NCBI RefSeq assembly: GCF_007362475.1
Contig: NZ_CP041687.1
Coordinates: 2,108,001-2,172,000 of the forward strand
Direction of reading: 5' to 3'
DNA: 64,000 nucleotides
Origin: Chryseobacterium sp. SNU WT5
Lineage (GTDB): Bacteria; Bacteroidota; Bacteroidia; Flavobacteriales; Weeksellaceae
Shown: positions 9,170-18,597 of the stretch, piece after piece
Position numbering within the stretch: position 1 is the stretch's first letter
Layout: every line of letters starts with the position of its first letter
Made by a program: the position numbers and the translations under genes
The notes under the pieces: model-generated
What the model saw: only the letters and a program-made list of their open reading frames with translations
Told to the model about the DNA's origin: nothing
Database searches by the model: none

Positions 9170-9667
9170 TTAAAATTTTTCGTAAATAAGATACATTAGA
9201 AGGAGAAGAGCTGCAATAATAATAACAATTTTTCTTTTAGTAAACGTACTTTCTTCAATAAATAGGGTGCTTTTTTTAGAATTCTTAATTTCATTCTCTA
9301 AAAAGCACTTTTCATATTCTATTATATGGGGGTTATTACCTATCGATTTTTTAACTTTTATCCAGTCAAGATCATTTGGGTAAACAACTTTTTCCAAGGC
9401 GCTTCCTTCTTTTAATTTAACGGTTATTATTCCATCATGATTTTCAAAACTCACTTTCAGAGCACTTTTGTTTGCCTCCGGTTGAAATACAAATTGTTCT
9501 TCTCCATTTTTAATGGCACCCAATAAGCTCATCGTTGTCTCTAAATTTAATCGGGACTTTTGTTCAAATATTCTTACAGCCTCTAATAGTTGATCTTGTT
9601 CTAGAAGTCTAAGAATTACTGTTTTATCAATTCCCAAATCTTCTAAAGTAGTTTTTACGTCTTGCAT
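9170..9667 (-). CDS. Uncharacterised tail-anchored membrane protein
   Basis: A 165-aa protein I do not recognise. It has a soluble, mixed-charge N-terminal part and a single C-terminal membrane helix (IVIIIAALLLLMYLIYEKF). The ATG at 9667 is chosen. The reading frame stays open further upstream, but that stretch overlaps the porX terminator hairpin and encodes an implausible leader. The repeated short helical segments near residues 10-60 (LEDLGIDKTVILRLLEQ) resemble a helix-rich interaction domain. It is followed after 3 nt by xth. The function is unknown. Confidence 0.6.
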   Translation of the reverse strand: MQDVKTTLEDLGIDKTVILRLLEQDQLLEAVRIFEQKSRLNLETTMSLLGAIKNGEEQFVFQPEANKSALKVSFENHDGIITVKLKEGSALEKVVYPNDLDWIKVKKSIGNNPHIIEYEKCFLENEIKNSKKSTLFIEESTFTKRKIVIIIAALLLLMYLIYEKF

Positions 9668-9710
9668 GAATAGTAGGATTAAGAGCTTTATTTTTGGAAA
9701 CAATTTAAAT

Positions 9711-9743
9711 AAAAAAGCGGGAAAAATCAAAGATTTTTCCCGC
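9711..9743 (-). terminator. Terminator after porX
   Basis: A perfect 12-bp stem, GCGGGAAAAATC/GATTTTTCCCGC with a 3-nt loop, followed on the minus strand by TTTTTT. It lies 35 nt past the porX stop. Confidence 0.9.
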
Positions 9744-9777
9744 ATCAGAACCTAAACGAAATAAACTATGAAAAAAA

Positions 9778-11319
9778 CTATTTAGGTTCCAGAATACTGA
9801 TAGGGATGATGCACTCCTCTAAAGAAATTCCACCGTGTTGGTAGGTTTCTTTGTAGTAATTTACAAAATGATTGTAATTTTTTGGATACGCCAAAAATGT
9901 ATTGTTCTTGGCGAAAATATACTTTGAACTTAAATTCCCTTTTGGTAAAAAAAGTTTCTCTGGATTGGATATTGCCCACACATCACTTTTGTCGTACGTT
10001 AAACTTCTGCCAGTTTTATAACGGATATTTGTAGATGTTTCTCTGTCGCCAACTACTTTACTCGGTTTCTTTACATAGATCGTTCCATGATCTGTAGTAA
10101 TTACCAGTTTGAAGCCATTTTCTGCTGCCTGCTTGATAATTTTTAATAAAGATGAATTTTCAAACCAAGTATAAGTTAAAGATCTAAAAGTTTTATCATC
10201 TCTAATTAATTGATTAACGATTACATTGTCCGTTTTTGCATGAGATAAAATATCTATAAAATTATAAACGATAACCAATAAGTCATTATTTTTATGCTGA
10301 TTGAAATCATCTAAAACTTTACGTTCAAAATCGGCATTCAGAATCTTGAGATATTTCATGGATTTGTCAGATAATCCAAGACGTTTCATCTGATCTTCTA
10401 AAAAATCACGTTCATGCTCATTTTTGTTCCCTTCTTCGTTATCATTGATCCAGTATTCGGGAAATCTCTTTTCGATTTCAGAAGGCATCAATCCCGCAAA
10501 AAAGGAATTTCTTGCATACTGAGTAGCCGTAGGTAAAATACTGTAATAATAATCTTCTGATGTTTTATTATAGAATTTCGTGAACAAAGGTTCAATGACT
10601 TTCCATTGATCATACCGGAGATTATCGATCATTAATAAAAGAACTTTCTCTTTTTCAACAACTGTTTTTACTTTGTCTTTAAATAAAGTGTGACTCATCA
10701 TCGGTTTCTCAGAGGAGTTCAGCCAATCTTCGTAATTATTTTCAATAAACTTAGAGAATTGAATATTCGCTTCCTCTTTTTGAGATTGTAGCAAATCGGC
10801 AAATTCATTGTCAAAAACTTTGTCAAATTTAACTTCCCAACTTACTATTTTCTTGTAATACTCGGCCCATTCCTGGTAGGTTTTTAAATACGAGAGTTCC
10901 ATAGAAAGATTTCGAAACTCTTGTTGGTATTCTAAAATGGTTTTCTGCTCTATTAAAGTTTCCTCTTGCAAATTCTTTTTTAGAGACAGTAAAATCTGAT
11001 TAGGATTTACGGGCTTCAAAATGTAATCTGCAATTTGAGAACCAATTGCTTGCTCCATGATCAGTTCCTCTTCATTTTTGGTCACCATTACAATTTTAAT
11101 GGCAGAATCAATATTTTTAATCATAGGAATCGCTTCCAAACCAGAAATACCAGGCATGTTCTCATCTAATAACGCCAACTGATAATTCTGTTTTTCGATC
11201 ATTTCCAAAGCTTCGTTGACGTTATTTACCGGAGAAACTTTGTAGCCCTTACTTTCTAAAAATACAATATGAGGTTTCAGTAAATCTACTTCATCATCAA
11301 TCCAAATTACTTTTGACAT
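9778..11319 (-). CDS. porX: T9SS response regulator PorX (receiver + PglZ domain)
   Basis: A 513-aa protein. The N-terminal receiver domain (residues 1-120) contains acidic residues DDE near 8-10 and the phospho-acceptor Asp52 in LLDENMPG. A helical linker follows, then a C-terminal PglZ/alkaline-phosphatase-like domain (ITTDHGTIYVKKPSKV near residue 415). In Porphyromonas and Flavobacterium PorX controls expression and function of the type IX secretion system. The length and domain order match PorX. No PorY kinase lies in this window. Other T9SS-linked genes here are the large secreted protein at 61752 and possibly barrel proteins. Confidence 0.9.
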   Translation of the reverse strand: MSKVIWIDDEVDLLKPHIVFLESKGYKVSPVNNVNEALEMIEKQNYQLALLDENMPGISGLEAIPMIKNIDSAIKIVMVTKNEEELIMEQAIGSQIADYILKPVNPNQILLSLKKNLQEETLIEQKTILEYQQEFRNLSMELSYLKTYQEWAEYYKKIVSWEVKFDKVFDNEFADLLQSQKEEANIQFSKFIENNYEDWLNSSEKPMMSHTLFKDKVKTVVEKEKVLLLMIDNLRYDQWKVIEPLFTKFYNKTSEDYYYSILPTATQYARNSFFAGLMPSEIEKRFPEYWINDNEEGNKNEHERDFLEDQMKRLGLSDKSMKYLKILNADFERKVLDDFNQHKNNDLLVIVYNFIDILSHAKTDNVIVNQLIRDDKTFRSLTYTWFENSSLLKIIKQAAENGFKLVITTDHGTIYVKKPSKVVGDRETSTNIRYKTGRSLTYDKSDVWAISNPEKLFLPKGNLSSKYIFAKNNTFLAYPKNYNHFVNYYKETYQHGGISLEECIIPISILEPK

Positions 11320-11367
11320 TCAGTTATTAATTTTATGTTTTTATTCGCTGTAATAAATCTCGTGTAT

Positions 11368-11398
11368 CAAATTTATTTCGCTTCTTTATGAACATCAA
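11368..11398 (-). promoter_or_regulatory. Bacteroidetes promoter of porX
   Basis: On the minus strand TTG (11398-11396), a 20-nt spacer and TAAATTTG (11375-11368) match the -33/-7 consensus. The leader would be roughly 40 nt. Confidence 0.65.
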
Positions 11399-11565
11399 AA
11401 ATACAACCATTAAATGCCAACTTTAATTTAAAATCAAGTTAAACTTGAGTTAAATTTAAATAGAATTAATTAAAATAATTCTGTTTAAAAATAAATCATG
11501 TCCTTATTATATAGCGATTTTATTAAATTAATAAAATCGTCATTTTATCACTGCAAACAAAAGAG

Positions 11566-11573
11566 TAAATTTG
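11566..11573 (+). promoter_or_regulatory. -7 element (TAAATTTG) upstream of the HD hydrolase gene
   Basis: TAAATTTG lies 18 nt before the ATG at 11592. No convincing TTG box is seen at the expected distance. Confidence 0.5.
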
Positions 11574-11591
11574 CATTTTAGAATAATTTAG

Positions 11592-12803
11592 ATGACCAAC
11601 AAATTCAAAATAATCAATGATCCAGTTCACGGGTTTATTAATATACCACATGAAATTCTTTTTGATGTTATAGAGCATCCTTACTTTCAGCGATTGCGAA
11701 GAATTTCGCAGACAGGCTTGCTTAATTTGATTTTCCCTGGTGCAACACATAACCGTTTTCATCATGCTTTAGGAGCAATGCATTTAATGTTCACGGCGTT
11801 GGAGACTTTAAGACTCAAAGGAACTGTAATTTCAAAAGAAGAGGAAAAAGCAGCCCTGCTGGCAATTTTGTTGCATGATGTAGGACATGGGCCATTTTCT
11901 CACGCACTCGAAAATATGTTGATGGATGATTGGCATCATGAGAAGCTGTCGTTATTATTAATGAACAAGATGAACGAAGAGTTTAATGGCGAGCTTTCTA
12001 TGGCGATAGAAATGTTTAAAGGTCAATATCATCGTAAATTTTTTAATCAATTGATATCTTCCCAATTGGATGTGGACCGACTGGATTATTTAAAAAGAGA
12101 TAGTTTTTACACTGGAGTAGCGGAAGGGAATGTCAACACTCAAAGAATCATCTCCATGATGAATGTGAGTGGAGATGAATTGGTGATCGATGCGAAAGGG
12201 ATTTACTCAATTGAAAACTTTCTTACCGCTAGAATGTTTATGTATTGGCAAGTTTATTACCATAAAACGGCTGCTATCGCTGAATATTTATTAGTGAAAA
12301 TTTTAAGTCGTGCAAAGTTTTTAATTGCGCACGGAAATGAACTTCCCGCTTCTGAAAATTTATGGTATTTCTTACACCGCGATCAGGATCAGAAGGCTTC
12401 CGAAGAAGATATTGCCCGTTTCACCGAGTTAGATGACAATGATATTATTCAAGCCATTAAATTATGGTCGAAAAATGAAGATGTTGTGCTTTCTTACCTC
12501 TGTCAGTGCATTATAAAAAGAAAGTTCCCTAAAACTATTATTTCATCCAAACCATTTGATAAAGCTTTCATTAATGAAAAAATCAAGAAAACAGATGAGC
12601 GATATGGCGAAGGTTGTGGACTTGAGTTGGTTGATGAAATATCCCGGCATTTACTTCCTTATAATTCAGAAGTTCAACCCATTTATTTGTTGCAGAAATC
12701 AGGAGATAAGATTACTTTGGATCAATCAGAGAATCAAATTCTTTCTTCCTTTATCAACCAATTGAACACCAAGTATATTTTATCCTTCCCACGAGAAATC
12801 TAG
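11592..12803 (+). CDS. HD domain phosphohydrolase (SAMHD1/dGTPase-like)
   Basis: A 403-aa protein of the HD superfamily. The metal-binding set is visible: THNRFHHALGAMHL near residues 56-70 and LLHDVGHGPFSHALE near 93-107 contain the His...His-Asp pattern, and SQLDVDRLDYLKRD near 157 supplies the final Asp. Relatives hydrolyse dNTPs (dGTPase, SAMHD1) or other phosphomonoesters. The actual substrate in flavobacteria is not known to me. It is divergent from porX, with a 272-nt intergenic region that holds both promoters, and is probably monocistronic. Confidence 0.85.
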   Translation: MTNKFKIINDPVHGFINIPHEILFDVIEHPYFQRLRRISQTGLLNLIFPGATHNRFHHALGAMHLMFTALETLRLKGTVISKEEEKAALLAILLHDVGHGPFSHALENMLMDDWHHEKLSLLLMNKMNEEFNGELSMAIEMFKGQYHRKFFNQLISSQLDVDRLDYLKRDSFYTGVAEGNVNTQRIISMMNVSGDELVIDAKGIYSIENFLTARMFMYWQVYYHKTAAIAEYLLVKILSRAKFLIAHGNELPASENLWYFLHRDQDQKASEEDIARFTELDDNDIIQAIKLWSKNEDVVLSYLCQCIIKRKFPKTIISSKPFDKAFINEKIKKTDERYGEGCGLELVDEISRHLLPYNSEVQPIYLLQKSGDKITLDQSENQILSSFINQLNTKYILSFPREI

Positions 12804-12828
12804 GATTATTTTTCTAAGCGAAAATGAT

Positions 12829-12857
12829 TTGCGATATTTATGAAATTGCTATATTTG
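12829..12857 (+). promoter_or_regulatory. Bacteroidetes promoter of the lpxD-lpxC/fabZ-lpxA operon
   Basis: TTG (12829-12831), an 18-nt spacer and TATATTTG (12850-12857) form a complete consensus promoter. The ATG at 12840 lies between the two boxes, so it cannot be in the transcript. The ATG at 12864 would be at or within a few bases of the RNA start. Confidence 0.75.
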
Positions 12858-12863
12858 CAAGAT

Positions 12864-13895
12864 ATGGAGTTTACCGCATCGCAGATTGCAAATTTTATTA
12901 ACGGACGCATCATTGGAGATGAGCACGCATTGATCAAAGGGGTTTCCCCAATTGAAAATGGAGAGGAGAATTACCTTTCATTCGTTGCTCAAGATCGGTT
13001 TGTACATCATATTCAGAATTCAAAATGCTCTGTAATCATCGTTTCAGAAAAGCTTTTGACGGAAGAGAAGTATAATCCTACCATCATTGTGGTAGAAGAT
13101 GCCTATCTTTCTTTTCAGATATTGATGAATTTATATCAGGAAATGAAAGGACGTAGAACCGGAATCGAAGATGGAGCTGTTTTTCATGAATCTGCAACCG
13201 TGGGCGAAAATGTTTATGTTGGAGCTTTTACTTGTGTATCAGAGAAAGTGATTATAGGCGAAGATTCTCAGATTTATCCTCAGGTTTTTATAGGCAGAAA
13301 TGTTAAGATTGGTAAAAACTGTGTCATATATAGTGGCGTTAGAATTTATGATTATTGTGTGATTGGTGATAATTGTATCATCCATTCCAACACTGTGATT
13401 GGTTCAGATGGTTTTGGTTTTCAGCCTACTAAAGATGGTTATCAAAAAATTCCACAATTAGGGAATGTAATTTTAGAGGACGATGTAGAAATAGGTTCTA
13501 ATTGCAGCATTGACCGCGGAACGATAGGATCAACTATTATTGGAAAAGGAACCAAAATAGATAATTTAATTCAGATTGCCCATAATGTAAAATTGGGACA
13601 GCATAATGTGATTGCTGCACAGGCAGGAATTGCAGGTTCCACCGTTATTGGTAACTGGAATCAAATAGGTGGTCAGGCAGGAATTGCCGGTCATATCCAA
13701 ATAGGAAATCAGGTGAAAATTCAGGCGCAAAGTGGCGTGAATAAAAAACCAAAAGATGGGGTAAGCCTTTATGGTTCACCCGCTATTAATGCCAGTGATT
13801 ATCGCCGTAATTATGTGCATTTCAGAAATTTTAGTGACATCGTAAAACGTATAAATAATCTTGAGATAAACTCAAAAGATAAAACTAATGAGTGA
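12864..13895 (+). CDS. lpxD: UDP-3-O-(3-hydroxyacyl)glucosamine N-acyltransferase
   Basis: About 343 residues. An N-terminal uridine-binding domain (from MEFTASQIANFI) is followed by a left-handed beta-helix of hexapeptide repeats. The catalytic-His region IQIAHNVKLGQHNVIAAQ lies near residue 240, and IGSDGFGFQ is also typical. LpxD adds the second acyl chain in lipid A synthesis. The ATG at 12864 is preferred because the in-frame ATG at 12840 sits inside the promoter. The 3' end overlaps lpxC/fabZ by 8 nt, indicating translational coupling. Confidence 0.93.
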   Translation: MEFTASQIANFINGRIIGDEHALIKGVSPIENGEENYLSFVAQDRFVHHIQNSKCSVIIVSEKLLTEEKYNPTIIVVEDAYLSFQILMNLYQEMKGRRTGIEDGAVFHESATVGENVYVGAFTCVSEKVIIGEDSQIYPQVFIGRNVKIGKNCVIYSGVRIYDYCVIGDNCIIHSNTVIGSDGFGFQPTKDGYQKIPQLGNVILEDDVEIGSNCSIDRGTIGSTIIGKGTKIDNLIQIAHNVKLGQHNVIAAQAGIAGSTVIGNWNQIGGQAGIAGHIQIGNQVKIQAQSGVNKKPKDGVSLYGSPAINASDYRRNYVHFRNFSDIVKRINNLEINSKDKTNE

Positions 13896-15285
13896 TAAAC
13901 AAAAAACACTAAAGGAAGAGGTTTCTCTTTCTGGAATAGGATTGCATACCGGTAGAGAAGTAACACTTACCATAAAACCAGGAAAAGAAAATTCTGGATT
14001 TGTATTTGTAAGAACTGATCTTGAAGGTCATCCTCACATCGAAGCAGATGTTAATTATGTAACTACAACCGAGCGTGGGACTACCCTGGAGAAATTAGGT
14101 GTAAGAATTCATACTTGTGAGCATTTACTTGCTGCCTTAGTGGGTTGCGATATTGATAATGCTGTTTTAGAAATGAACAGTGCAGAACCACCAATATTAG
14201 ATGGTTCTTCTAAGTTTTTCGTAGAAGCCATCGAAAAAGCAGGAATTGAGGAACAAAATGTTGCTCGCGAGTATTTGGTGGTAAAAGAAGTGCTAAGTTA
14301 CAGTGATCCTGCAACGGGGTCCGAAATTACAATCATTCCTTCTGATACTTATGAAGTAACTACAATGGTTGACTTTGGGACAAAAGTGTTAGGAACTCAA
14401 AATGCTACTTTGAAAGATATTTCAGAATTCAAAAATGAAATATCCTCTGCAAGAACATTTAGCTTCCTCCATGAATTGGAAATGCTTTTAGATGCAGGTC
14501 TTATTAAAGGTGGTGATATTTCTAATGCGATTGTATATGTAGATAAAGAGCTGACACCAGAAACAGCAGATAAATTAAAGAAGGCTTTTGCTAAAGACGA
14601 TATCGCCATTCGACCGAATGGTATTTTAGATAATCTTACCTTAAATTATCCTAATGAAGCGGCTCGCCACAAATTACTCGATGTAATTGGTGATTTAGCT
14701 TTAGTTGGAGTTAAAATAAAAGGAAAAGTTATTGCTAATAAACCAGGACATTTTGTAAATACCCAGTTTGCCAAGAAATTGAACAGACAGTGGAAATTAC
14801 AGCGAAAGAAAAATGTTCCGGATATCGATATATATAAGGAACCCGTTTATGATATCAATGGTATCATGCGTTTGATGCCTCATAGACCACCGTTTTTGTT
14901 AATCGATAAGATTTTAGAGTTGTCGGACACTCATGTAGTTGGATTGAAAAATGTAACGATGAATGAACCTTTCTTTGTAGGTCATTTTCCAAAGGAACCA
15001 GTTATGCCTGGAGTGTTACAGGTAGAAGCGCTGGCGCAAACCGGTGGAATTTTGGTTTTGGCGAGCGTGCCTGATCCGGAGAACTACTCTACTTATTTCA
15101 TCAAAATGGATAAGGTTAAGTTTAAAAAGAAAGTAGTACCGGGCGACACTATGGTATTTAAAATAGAATTGATATCACCTATCAGAAGAGGAATAGTACA
15201 TATGCAAGGTTACGGCTACGTAGGCGACAGTGTAGTCGTTGAGGCAGAACTAATGGCGCAGGTGGCAAAAAATAAACCTGATTAA
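13888..15285 (+). CDS. lpxC/fabZ: Bifunctional LpxC deacetylase / FabZ 3-hydroxyacyl-ACP dehydratase
   Basis: A 465-aa fusion. Residues 1-305 are LpxC (UDP-3-O-acyl-GlcNAc deacetylase, with the zinc-site HTCEHLLA near residue 75 and the later DVIGDLAL/HF segments). Residues 315-465 are FabZ (LMPHRPPFLLIDKI, then GHFPKEPVMPGVLQVEALAQ with the catalytic His and Glu). The fusion ties the committed step of lipid A synthesis to fatty acid elongation, which competes for the same hydroxyacyl-ACP. This fusion is usual in Bacteroidetes. The stop codon is directly followed by the lpxA ATG. Confidence 0.95.
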   Translation: MSDKQKTLKEEVSLSGIGLHTGREVTLTIKPGKENSGFVFVRTDLEGHPHIEADVNYVTTTERGTTLEKLGVRIHTCEHLLAALVGCDIDNAVLEMNSAEPPILDGSSKFFVEAIEKAGIEEQNVAREYLVVKEVLSYSDPATGSEITIIPSDTYEVTTMVDFGTKVLGTQNATLKDISEFKNEISSARTFSFLHELEMLLDAGLIKGGDISNAIVYVDKELTPETADKLKKAFAKDDIAIRPNGILDNLTLNYPNEAARHKLLDVIGDLALVGVKIKGKVIANKPGHFVNTQFAKKLNRQWKLQRKKNVPDIDIYKEPVYDINGIMRLMPHRPPFLLIDKILELSDTHVVGLKNVTMNEPFFVGHFPKEPVMPGVLQVEALAQTGGILVLASVPDPENYSTYFIKMDKVKFKKKVVPGDTMVFKIELISPIRRGIVHMQGYGYVGDSVVVEAELMAQVAKNKPD

Positions 15286-16074
15286 ATGATTCATCAACTA
15301 GCGGCCGTAGATAAGCGTGCAAAAATCAGCAAGAGTGTTACCGTAGAACCATTTACAACCATTGCCGGAGATGTCGAAATCGGTGAAGGAACCTGGATCG
15401 GGAGTAACGTTACTATTATGGACGGAGCGAGAATTGGTAAAAATTGTAGAATTTTTCCCGGTACCGTAATATCTGCAATTCCTCAGGATTTAAAATTTGA
15501 TGGTGAAGATACACAAGTCATCATCGGCGACGGAACTACGCTTAGAGAATGTGTAACCGTTAATCGCGGTACAAAAGCTTTAGGTTATACGAAAGTTGGA
15601 AGTGAATGTCTTATAATGGCCACTTCTCATATTGCTCACGACTGTGTTTTAGGAAATAATGTAATCATTGCAAATGGCTGTGGTATCGCCGGACACGTAG
15701 AAATTGGTGATTATGTGGTCATGGGAGGACTTTCTGCCATTCAACAATTCGGTAAAATTGGAAAACATGCGATGATTTCTGGCGGATCGCTAATTAGAAA
15801 AGATGTTCCACCTTATGTAAAAGTAGGTAGAGACCCGATATCTTATGCAGGAATTAATTCTGTAGGACTAAGACGAAGAGGTTTTACCAATGATAAAATT
15901 TTTGAAATTCAAAAGATCTACCGAGCAATTTTCCAGATGAAAATGAATGTGTCCCAAGCCTCAAGCTATGTGGAAAAAGAAATGCTTCCTACTGCAGAAC
16001 GTGATGAAATTTTAGAATTCATCAAAAATTCTCCAAGTGGAATTGTCAAAGGATATGGTACTGGAAAAGAATAA
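15286..16074 (+). CDS. lpxA: UDP-N-acetylglucosamine acyltransferase
   Basis: A 262-aa beta-helix acyltransferase. Hexapeptide repeats run from about residue 15 to 180. The catalytic His is in MATSHIAHDCVLG, and a C-terminal helical domain (GLRRRGFTNDKIFEIQKIYRAIF) is typical of LpxA. It transfers 3-hydroxyacyl from ACP to UDP-GlcNAc, the first lipid A step. It begins immediately after the lpxC/fabZ stop with no spacer, so it is coupled to it. The length is normal. Confidence 0.95.
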   Translation: MIHQLAAVDKRAKISKSVTVEPFTTIAGDVEIGEGTWIGSNVTIMDGARIGKNCRIFPGTVISAIPQDLKFDGEDTQVIIGDGTTLRECVTVNRGTKALGYTKVGSECLIMATSHIAHDCVLGNNVIIANGCGIAGHVEIGDYVVMGGLSAIQQFGKIGKHAMISGGSLIRKDVPPYVKVGRDPISYAGINSVGLRRRGFTNDKIFEIQKIYRAIFQMKMNVSQASSYVEKEMLPTAERDEILEFIKNSPSGIVKGYGTGKE

Positions 16075-16133
16075 ATAAACAAAACAATAACCGGTTAAGC
16101 TAATAATAAGTCTTGACTTCAATAAATATTTAA

Positions 16134-16697
16134 ATGGCTACAAGCAACGATATTAAAAAAGGAATGTGTATCGAATTTAGTAATGATATTTTCAAAATCA
16201 TTGAATTTATGCATGTTAAACCTGGTAAAGGCCCCGCATTCGTACGTACAAAAATGAAATCTGTTACCAATGGTAAAGTTTTAGACAATACCTTTTCTGC
16301 AGGTCACAAAATCGATGAGGTTAAAGTAATCACCAGAAAATTCCAGTATTTGTACGAAGATGATAATGGGTATCACTTTATGAATAATGACGATTTTTCG
16401 CAAATTTATCTTGATAAAGTGATGATCGAGAACTCACAGTTTATGAAAGCTGGCGAAGAAATTACCATTATCTTGAAAGATTCTGATGAATCGCCATTAT
16501 CAGCTGAAATTCCACCTACCGTTTATCTTGATGTAATCGAAGCAGATCCAGGTGTAAAAGGTAATACTGCAACGAATGCTCTTAAAAATGCAATTGTAGA
16601 AACCGGAGCTCGAGTAATGGTGCCTTTGTTTATTGAAGCTGGTGACAAAATTAAAGTAAATACCGAAGATGGTTCTTACTTAGAAAGAGTAAAATAA
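16134..16697 (+). CDS. efp: Translation elongation factor P
   Basis: A 187-aa protein with the EF-P three-barrel layout. The tip of domain I is [10 protein letters not shown], with a lysine (K32) at the position modified in many bacteria. The C-terminal [29 protein letters not shown] is the OB-fold signature. It relieves ribosome stalling at polyproline. It lies 59 nt after lpxA and 23 nt before a second lpxD-like gene, so it is probably cotranscribed with lipid A genes. The modification enzyme is not seen here. Confidence 0.95.
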   Translation: MATSNDIKKGMCIEFSNDIFKIIEFMHVKPGKGPAFVRTKMKSVTNGKVLDNTFSAGHKIDEVKVITRKFQYLYEDDNGYHFMNNDDFSQIYLDKVMIENSQFMKAGEEITIILKDSDESPLSAEIPPTVYLDVIEADPGVKGNTATNALKNAIVETGARVMVPLFIEAGDKIKVNTEDGSYLERVK

Positions 16698-16720
16698 AGC
16701 ATTATAGAAAACATTTGCAT

Positions 16721-17623
16721 ATGACTTTCGCAAAACCTCAAACTCTTCAATCTATTTCAGAAATTATCGGTGCTAAGATGATTGGTAACGCTGATTTTCC
16801 TGTTTTAGGAACCAACGAGATTCATCGAGTTAAGGAGGGCGAAATTGTCTTTGTGAATCATCCAAAATATTACGATAAAGCACTGAACTCTGCAGCAACT
16901 GTCATTCTAATTGATAAAGAGGTTGCTTGTCCAGAGGGTAAAGTTTTGTTAGTTTCTAAAGATCCTTTTGGAGATTTTAATAAAATTAATAAACATTTTA
17001 CAAAAATCACCAATTTTGGGGAAACACTACATGAATTGGAGGTTGGTGACAATACCCAAATTCATTCATCTGTTGTCATTGGTAATAACGTAACGATAGG
17101 GAGCAACTGTATTATTTTTCCTAATGTAGTCATTGGAGATCGAACAGTAATTGGTGATCATGTAATCATTCAGTCGAATACCGTTTTAGGAGGTGAGGCT
17201 TTTTATTACAGGAAATTAGACGGGAATTTTGACCGATTAGTTTCAATAGGGAATGTTATCATTGAAAATAACGTAGAAATTGGTAATAATTGTACGATTG
17301 ATCGTGGAGTTACCGATTCAACGATTATTGGTGAAGGCTCAGTTTTAGACAATCAGATTCAAATTGGTCATGATACCATTATAGGTAAGAAGTGTCTGAT
17401 TGCTTCCCAAACAGGAATAGCAGGTTGTTGCGTGATAGAAGATGAGGTTACTATTTGGGGACAAGTAGGAATGGCTTCGGGAGTTCGTGTTGAAAGTGGC
17501 ACTGTTCTCCTGGCAAAATGCGGAGTCAATCGAGATCTAAAGAAAGGAACTTATTTCGGTTCCATTGCAGAGGAATTCAAGCAATATTTAAGAAAAGAAG
17601 TGAAACTTAAAAATTTGAAATAG
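16721..17623 (+). CDS. Second LpxD-like N-acyltransferase (hexapeptide repeat)
   Basis: About 300 residues with the same architecture as LpxD. A short N-terminal domain ([23 protein letters not shown]) is followed by a hexapeptide beta-helix and [25 protein letters not shown], which corresponds to the catalytic-His loop. It is shorter than the lpxD product (343 aa) and has more Cys. The ATG at 16721 is preferred over the TTG at 16715. It may be a paralogue with another acyl-chain or sugar specificity. Its position behind efp in the lipid A operon supports an envelope role. Confidence 0.75.
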   Translation: MTFAKPQTLQSISEIIGAKMIGNADFPVLGTNEIHRVKEGEIVFVNHPKYYDKALNSAATVILIDKEVACPEGKVLLVSKDPFGDFNKINKHFTKITNFGETLHELEVGDNTQIHSSVVIGNNVTIGSNCIIFPNVVIGDRTVIGDHVIIQSNTVLGGEAFYYRKLDGNFDRLVSIGNVIIENNVEIGNNCTIDRGVTDSTIIGEGSVLDNQIQIGHDTIIGKKCLIASQTGIAGCCVIEDEVTIWGQVGMASGVRVESGTVLLAKCGVNRDLKKGTYFGSIAEEFKQYLRKEVKLKNLK

Positions 17624-17659
17624 CAGTTGTAGATGCTCTTTATTTCAAATTTTATTAAG

Positions 17660-17667
17660 TAATTTTG
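17660..17667 (+). promoter_or_regulatory. -7-like element (TAATTTTG) upstream of sucD
   Basis: TAATTTTG matches TAnnTTTG and lies 40 nt before the sucD ATG. No properly spaced -33 TTG is visible, so this is a weak call. Confidence 0.4.
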
Positions 17668-17707
17668 TAGATAGTAAAGATTTAAAAATAAATTTAAAAA
17701 ATAAGCA

Positions 17708-18580
17708 ATGTCAGTATTAGTAAACAAAGATTCAAAAGTAATCGTACAGGGTTTTACCGGAAATGAAGGAACTTTCCATGCCGGACAAATGATTGAATAC
17801 GGAACCAATGTAGTTGGGGGAGTTACTCCAGGTAAAGGTGGTTCTGAGCATTTAGGAAAACCAGTATTTAATACGGTTGCTGATGCAGTAGAAAAAGCTG
17901 GTGCTAACGTAAGTATTATTTTCGTACCTCCTGCGTTTGCAGCAGATGCAATTATGGAAGCTGCTGAAGCTGGTATTAAGGTAATCGTTTGTATTACAGA
18001 AGGAATCCCAGTTGAAGATATGGTGAAAGTGAAAGCATATCTTGCTGACAAAGATAGCAGATTGATCGGACCTAACTGCCCGGGAATTATCACATCTGAT
18101 GAAGCAAAAATTGGTATTATGCCAGGTTTTGTTTTCAAAAAAGGAAAAGTTGGAATTGTTTCTAAATCTGGAACTTTAACTTATGAAGCAGCTGACCAAG
18201 TAGTGAAAGCTGGATACGGAGTTTCTACCGCAATCGGAATTGGTGGTGATCCAATCATCGGAACAACAACTAAGGAAGCTTTGGAATTATTCATTAATGA
18301 CCCAGAAACTGAAGCAGTCGTTATGATTGGTGAAATCGGGGGTAACTTAGAAGCTGAAGCTGCAAGATGGTATAAAGAAAGTGGTTCTAAAAAACCAGTT
18401 GTAGGATTTATAGCAGGACAAACTGCTCCTAAAGGTAGAACAATGGGTCACGCAGGTGCAATTGTTGGTGGAGATGATGATACCGCGCAAGCGAAAATGG
18501 CTATTATGAGAGAAAACGGAATCAACGTTGTAGACTCACCAGCAGAAATAGGTGCGACTGTTGCGAAGATTTTAGGATAA
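17708..18580 (+). CDS. sucD: Succinyl-CoA synthetase, alpha subunit
   Basis: A 290-aa protein. The N-terminal CoA-binding Rossmann fold starts with [22 protein letters not shown] and continues to GVTPGKGG. The phospho-His loop GHAGAIVGG lies near residue 245. The subunit is phosphorylated during interconversion of succinyl-CoA and succinate with NTP synthesis in the TCA cycle. The length is normal. The beta subunit (sucC) is not in this window. Confidence 0.95.
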   Translation: MSVLVNKDSKVIVQGFTGNEGTFHAGQMIEYGTNVVGGVTPGKGGSEHLGKPVFNTVADAVEKAGANVSIIFVPPAFAADAIMEAAEAGIKVIVCITEGIPVEDMVKVKAYLADKDSRLIGPNCPGIITSDEAKIGIMPGFVFKKGKVGIVSKSGTLTYEAADQVVKAGYGVSTAIGIGGDPIIGTTTKEALELFINDPETEAVVMIGEIGGNLEAEAARWYKESGSKKPVVGFIAGQTAPKGRTMGHAGAIVGGDDDTAQAKMAIMRENGINVVDSPAEIGATVAKILG

Positions 18581-18597
18581 AACCAAAATCATTGATT

